Positions 58,397 to 64,000 of a DNA stretch of 64,000 nt are shown piece by piece; the first letter of the stretch is position 1; each line of letters starts with the position of its first letter. The stretch is from Rotaria socialis. Its lineage: Eukaryota > Rotifera > Eurotatoria > Philodinida > Philodinidae. A program made the position numbers and the translations under genes. The DNA is taken from NCBI GenBank assembly GCA_905331475.1, contig CAJNYU010002927.1:1-64000 (forward strand). The letters run 5' to 3'. A model generated the notes under the pieces. That model was given only the letters and a program-made list of their open reading frames with translations. It made no database searches and had not been told where the DNA came from.

Positions 58397-61300
58397 TTAT
58401 TCGTCATCTGAACTATTGTAAAGATCGCCATTTTCACTACTGTGTGCCTCGTTTACTGTGCCATCGCCGTCTATACTTGAACAAGAAGAAATAGCGTAAT
58501 TTAAACGCTCATACATAATATCTGTCGTTGAATAAGCGGGCAAATCAATAGTAAAAAAACACGTATGCGATCCTAGAATAGACGAAGCGAATTTCATAAT
58601 CTTTATATTGTTTTAGATTGTATGCAAAGCATTATGATTCCTTTTGAATATCTTATTTTCTAACTTAATAGACTAATGTCAACAGAAAATCTTCTAAGTT
58701 TTGATATCAAAATCTCAACGTTTGTATTTTTAGAGTTTTACTGATTACTGTAGTAATGGGATACTTGTATTCGATTTGAAAATAGGGGCGCCACTTTAAC
58801 TTTGCTTTAAAAATTAAAGTTAAATTGACACCCGTATGTGAAAACGTGTCTCAAAAGTGTAAAAATGGAACGATTTGAATACTCTGTGTATTTTGAATAG
58901 TAAAGAAAATTTTTGTTCAAATTCAATTTGTTGCCACAATAAAATTTCCTGCTAACTCGATGCAAGGAAATATATTATTATCGCCTAACGTAAGAACAAA
59001 TCAGAGACTTTCTTTCGTACACGTCAAACATTACTTTTGATCACCATTCAACTAATAGTAAAAACACCCAATATAAATTAAATTCACGACTAGTACTATC
59101 AAAATACTTGCTAACCAGCTGAAAGAATCTATGTCTGATTGACTGTCATATATTACAGTTTTAAAAGTACTTACTTGGAAGTGTTTTATCAACTTCGCCG
59201 TCGTAAACATCGAATTCACTAATACAGAATTTCATGTCAAAATCTTCATCGCGAATCGGTAATGTACTTCTACCCCACGCGAATATCAAAAGCGCTTTCT
59301 TCTGATCCTCATTAAACATTTCGTTCAGAACTTTCCAAAACCGCTCAATCGGTGGCGATTCTTCACTGTAACAGCCTCCATAACAAGCATGTCGCTGTAG
59401 AAGTTCTATATCAATACGATCTTTTCCGCATGTTGCTTCTTCAAGTTCATTAGCAGTAAACAAACTTAAATAATAACATGGAACAATATTATGTAAACCC
59501 TGTCGAATAAAATCAATTTGCCGATTGAATTCATTCAGACGATATTGTCGATAGTATTTACAATACTGTTTAAAATTTTCTACCGTAATTGGAATATTCG
59601 AACCATCGGGAATAAGTTCATAGGTTTGCCCCGATGAACTAACAACATCAAATCGTAATTCACTCATAATACTACTAAATAAGGAATCAACGTCACTCTC
59701 AGCACCAGCAGCAGTTACTGATCTTATTTGTTCAATATTCTTTTCTGCTTCGTTAATAATTGTAAAACTTTGCGAATCAATAGCTTCAATATCTTCAACA
59801 GTAATCGGTTCATTTGATAATTGTTTCCATAGTAAACTTGGAAATTTTACATTTAAATAGTGTTTCCTTCTTATAGCCATGCCGAGTAATTGTCCTACGA
59901 AACGATATTGTTTTGTAATTGTATTCTCTATTGATTCATGCGGTGGGAAAACATTTGGAATCCAACAATCCCGATTTAAACCACTATTCGTACGTCCGTT
60001 TGGACATAAAATAAATAATGGTAATCTCGTAGAACATATATCCGAACAAATACGAGTAATGGAATCGCGATACGGTCCACCGTGATCTGTACTATGCATT
60101 CCAATATATTGTGCATGCCAAAGTTGTTCATTGGGTCGTCGAAATATAATATGTGCATTGTTGCGCATTTGCTGATAAGCTTGATAGAACATTGTATTTT
60201 CACTATTGCTAATATCTGTACTCGCCTTCAATGTATCAAAATTAACTAAAGTCCACTCAGTATTTTGATCGGATTCTGTATTGTCTAAAGATTCTTGAAA
60301 TAATCCAAATTTTGTTGTCGACAATAAGTAAGGTTTTATTATTCGAATACGATCAGTTAGAAAACTTTCTCCTAATGGCAAACTAAAGTCGACGATCGAA
60401 AGAGTTTCTGTAAGCAATGTATTGAATGAATAGAAAAATTGCGCACGAATTCGAATGCAATCAGCTGGAATATTTGTTAATGATAGATGATTTTTAAAGA
60501 ATGTTGAATCTGCTGGTGATTCTTTCGGTAGTTTTTCAATGAATTTTGAAAATGAATCATTCGCTAACAGTTCATTGTTCATGAAGTTGATTAGATCTTG
60601 ATCGGCGATGGTATTGAAATGATTGTTCGAGTTAGTAAAATCTTCTTGACTTATTTTATAATTATCGGATTTTAGAAGAAATTTTTCAGGTAAGAGTTTT
60701 TCTCTTTTCGGATCAGTCCAAATATTAATAACATCAATGATCGTATATAAATTTTGAATATTTTCAGGAAGTTTCGTTTCAATAACTTTAATTTTCCCAC
60801 TATTTTCATTGGAAAGATGTTTCAGTTTTGTTATTAAAATAAATATAAAGTCTGCTAAAGCTAATTGAAGATGTTTTAATGAATAATTGCTCAGTGATGC
60901 TGCTTTCGATGATAATTCGATGAGTAATTGAAAGAAAAATTGTTGAATTTCATTATTTAATATCAGCTGTTCACTTGTTTGAAGCAAACTATTGAAGAGA
61001 AAAACGAAAGCATAGGGTAGAAAAATTTGATTCTCAATACAGACGATCTTGCTCTTAATTCCTAATTGTTGAAATAGAACTTAGGCCTGAAATTGTTGGA
61101 TCAGGCCTCACAATCTCTATCGAAGAGTTGATAAAAAAGAAAGAGCAAACTGCTATTTGTCAACTCTATAGCTGTCGATACCAAGATTTGAATACAAAAT
61201 CATCATCGCTAAACCTTAATATCTATCTTAAGAAGAATATCGGCTTACGTAGTAAATAGATGAATAATCGCTATTTTCGATTGATGTACCGGAACCAATA

Positions 61301-64000
61301 AGAATAAATCAAAGGCCAGATTAATTAATTGTGTAGGAAATAATAATGAAATAATTGATTCGATTTGATTTTGTTCTAAAGAAGATCTAGCTCTTATTAA
61401 TTCCATGAATAACTTGAGAACTTTTAAAACAAAAGCGAAATCCGGTTGCTGCTCATTGATAGACGTTTTTCCATTGGAATTTTGATCAAATAAAGATGGC
61501 TTTGATACCAATTGAATCGATTGAATAAATATATGTTTTTGCAAATGGTAAAATAATGGAGATTTACTCTCTAGTAAATGTTCATCAACGGTAATTTTCG
61601 ATTCCAATAAGTTTTTCATTTCACTTTTAAGGATTGAATTGATTAACAAATTGATGCGATCATCTTTTTCGTCGATATCGATTTGCATCGAATCCAATAG
61701 TTTCAACAATTTAATAACAAATGGAAAATCACCAAATTTTTCTAAAGGAAATAAACTTGTTTGATCATAGAGCCAAAGTTTAATCATGTTCAGAATGGTG
61801 CAACGTGCATAGATTGTTGTCAATCCATGTTCACAATCAGTACGAGATATTAACGACTTTGTTGATGAAATCGTTTTATCTGAACCTTCGGATTTTTTAC
61901 TTATCTTGGATTTTTCTTCGGTTTTATTGAAATCAAATAAATGATATTGATTATTTTGATCAGTTTCTATTGATGATTTATCGAGAATCCATCCATTGAT
62001 ATTATCATCAATATTTAAATGCTGAACAGATTCAGGAAACCATTGATTATCTAAGTATAATTCAAAGTTGTTGCTATTATTTGAAGTTTGCAGTGCGTGT
62101 GAAGAGATCGATTGCGGGAAAACATGCTTTGCTAGGTCTATTATAGATTGATCTGTATTCAATTTCGAAGAGTAGATTAGATCTTTTAAAGCTTGTACAT
62201 CACTCAATGGATCTAATTTTGATAAAATCGTCAAATAATGCTTTCGCTCGTTTTCAAGATCTAATTTTATGAATTGATCTTTTTGTTCGTATAAAATCTT
62301 ATGAATTGTTGGAATATCTGTTGTATTGTATTGTTTTATAACTGAATCGATCCATGCTTTCTTATAGCCCATTGCTGTTAAATTTGTTCCAAGAATTGAA
62401 ATCGAGGGCGTTATCAATGATGATACAACATATTGATCTATTGGTATTGAATGATTAAGATACGTGATGGATTTTAATGATACTCGAACGGTGCAGTCGC
62501 TTGTTGTGTTTTTCTTTAGGTCTATTTCTCTAAATAGGTCAATTCGATTTGATTTTATGTGATATTGATCGTCCGAGATTTCGACGTCGATTTCTAAATT
62601 TCTATTTAAATAAATTTTAACAGCTTTCTCTTGAACTGATATGAATAAATTAACATAATCATTAAGAGCAACAGTTGCCACGCTATCAGTTACGATTCCA
62701 TTACTATCAAGACAAAGTTTACCTTCGTGTGTTATGTAAAGTTCATATTTCGGATTGAATATAATCAAAGTTAATTTTTCACTCGTAAGTGGCCAATTAG
62801 AAATGGAAATGTTAAGCACAATAGTATATTCATTCCATTCTTCAATTGATTTATCTAAAACCAGATATGTTTGATTTCCCAATAGTTCAACAACTGAATA
62901 GTCTATATCGTTGTTTGTTTTAAAATAGTTTGATTCGTTATCATCTGCTTGCGTTTTCTTCTTCGTCCAAACGTCTTCTTTGAATGATTCATTGAATGGA
63001 ATAAGGCATTCATCTGTAAAATTTGTTTGATTTTTCGAAAATGAAATTGTATTTGCCTGTTGACGGTGCTCTCTCAATCGTTGATTTTCAACAGCGATAT
63101 AGAAAAGACCATAAGTAAACAAACGGCGAATATCTCCTTCGGCAAGAGCATATTTCCAAATAGCAAGATTTCGTATTTTAGCAGCAATAGTTGGTAAAAG
63201 ATTTAGATTTAATTTTTTAATTGTTTCACGTTGAAATGCATCAATGAATAGTCGACATTTATTATTGATATAAACTTTAATGCGGCGTTTTTTTGCTAGG
63301 AAAACAATGGTGCATCGTATAGTTTCATTAGTTATATTTACTATTATTTCTGTTGATTCGATTTTGAATAATAAAATATCAGATTTTTCATTCGAGGTTA
63401 ATATTTGAAAATCAAAACTGATTGTCAACGATGTCATATCATCATTATCGATGGATAATGGAAAGCCAGTGCTTTGTTCGGATAAAATAAGATGATGATT
63501 GTCAAATGAAAATTTGTTTTCAAGATGATGCTGATACATAAAATCACGTAGAAGAACAACGGATGAGTTTGCTCGTGTTGAATACACGAAATCTTCTGGA
63601 TTTTCACCAATTAAATAAGCGCTAAATGGATATTCGACAATAGAATTTTCTGTAAGAACACATTTCGGTAGTAATAATGGTTTATAACCATTGGGTAATG
63701 GGCAACTTTCCATATCTTCTGGACTAAATATCAATTCACAGTATATGGATGGATCACTGCCATATTGCATAGTAACACCAGGAAAAAACTTTGTTTTTGG
63801 TCCATTGGGTAATAAATTACATGTTTTTGTTGACAATGGAACAAACGTATCGTGTTGAAAAGCTGTACCTAAGTATTTTCCATTTAGCCAGAATTTTATT
63901 CTCGTATTTAGTCCATCGATTTCAATTCCACAGCCACAAACGGCGTTTTGACCCCAATGAGTGTTATCATATTGACCATAAAATCCTTCTTCATAGAAGA
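58397..64000 (-). CDS. SPRY...HECT E3 ubiquitin ligase, three exons visible, 5' end outside window
   Basis: Model: complement(join(58397..58572,59175..60988,61249..>64000)), about 1579 residues visible. The frame is open to the window edge. There it reads a SPRY domain ('YGQYDNTHWGQ', 'KFWLNGKYLGTAF'), so the gene starts further right. The middle holds jellyroll/LamG-like strands ('LYITHEGKLCLDSNG', 'VKIYLNRNLEIDVEI') and long helical regions. The HECT domain spans the last about 330 residues: 'GGPYRDSITRICSDI', 'QYRFVGQLLGMAIRRKHYL', 'YRLNEFNRQIDFIRQGL', 'LLIFAWGRSTLP'. The catalytic Cys ('RSHTCFFTIDLPAYS') lies on the separate last exon. That exon joins through a 602-bp intron (donor GTAAGT at 59174, acceptor CTAG at 58573). 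The second intron (60989-61248) is 260 bp. The architecture is closest to HERC1/HECTD4-type giant ligases. An acidic tail ('SSDDE') follows the HECT fold. Confidence 0.88.
58784..58836. repeat. Short palindrome inside the HECT gene intron
   Basis: GGGGCGCCACTTTAACTTTG is followed within 15 bases by AAAGTTAAATTGACACCC, an imperfect inverted repeat of about 18 bp per arm. Possibly the hairpin remnant of a MITE; no target duplication was checked convincingly. Confidence 0.45.

Noticed and set aside
58397-58597. Separate 66-aa gene on the minus strand
   Set aside because: It carries the HECT C-terminal signature with the catalytic Cys and joins in frame to 59175 through consensus splice sites, so it is the last exon of the ligase gene.
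63834-63836. Possible start of the large minus-strand gene at 63836
   Set aside because: The codon there is not ATG, and the frame continues to the window edge encoding a clear SPRY segment, so the true start lies outside.
1-64000. Retroviral, LTR, Polinton or LINE sequences
   Set aside because: No reverse transcriptase, integrase, capsid or DNA polymerase B motifs and no long direct terminal repeats were seen on either strand.

Overview
The window looks like nuclear DNA of a bdelloid rotifer (Rotaria/Adineta-like). It is AT-rich and has short GT-AG introns, single-exon large genes and long gene-poor stretches. It also holds families typical of bdelloid genomes: AIG1-type GTPases, long arrays of 42-residue kinesin-light-chain-type TPRs, an ADP-ribosyltransferase-TPR gene, rhodopsin-like receptors with the 'TSPNALT' motif, and a membrane protein with an ephrin-receptor-like cysteine module. 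The species call is inference from gene content. No rRNA, tRNA, CRISPR, retrovirus-like or Polinton-like element was found.

Layout. 1-21.1 kb: a scattered GTPase family with four AIG1/stonustoxin-like (SNTX-like) members. These are an edge-truncated N-terminus (1-142, minus), a decayed copy (1725-3939, plus), an intact 998-aa SNTX-like/AIG1 fusion (4474-7470, minus) and an intact two-exon 616-aa AIG1 GTPase (18508-21056, minus). Between them lie a 406-aa helical protein with a central hydrophobic hairpin (11276-12496, plus) and a 1358-aa TPR protein (13369-17445, minus). 21.6-24.2 kb: an 828-bp foldback element and a receptor pseudogene. 25.2-29.3 kb: a 12-exon serine palmitoyltransferase subunit 2 gene whose long intron carries a hAT-type MITE. 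34.3-36.2 kb: a three-exon SdsA/BDS1-type alkylsulfatase, a possible bacterial acquisition.

38-46 kb: a small possible myristoylated protein, a U-box/Rab-like GTPase fusion with a prenylation-type tail (39870-40868, minus), a standalone 130-aa ZnF-UBP protein in three exons (42480-42981, plus), a MITE with 8-bp target duplication, and a secreted cysteine-rich protein whose promoter holds a 110-bp tandem duplication. 46.2-48.96 kb: a broken ADP-ribosyltransferase-TPR gene. 53.2-56.0 kb: a large membrane glycoprotein. 58.4-64 kb: a SPRY...HECT ubiquitin ligase in three exons that runs off the right edge.

Two themes stand out. First, innate-immunity-like GTPases are joined to a domain related to the perforin-like fold of SNTX. 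Second, three ubiquitin-related genes (U-box E3 fused to a small GTPase, free-ubiquitin-tail reader, HECT E3) lie in one 25-kb stretch. The U-box/Rab fusion and the SNTX-like/AIG1 fusion are the best candidates for little-described biology. Splice models were read by eye from splice signals and frame continuity, with no transcript evidence.
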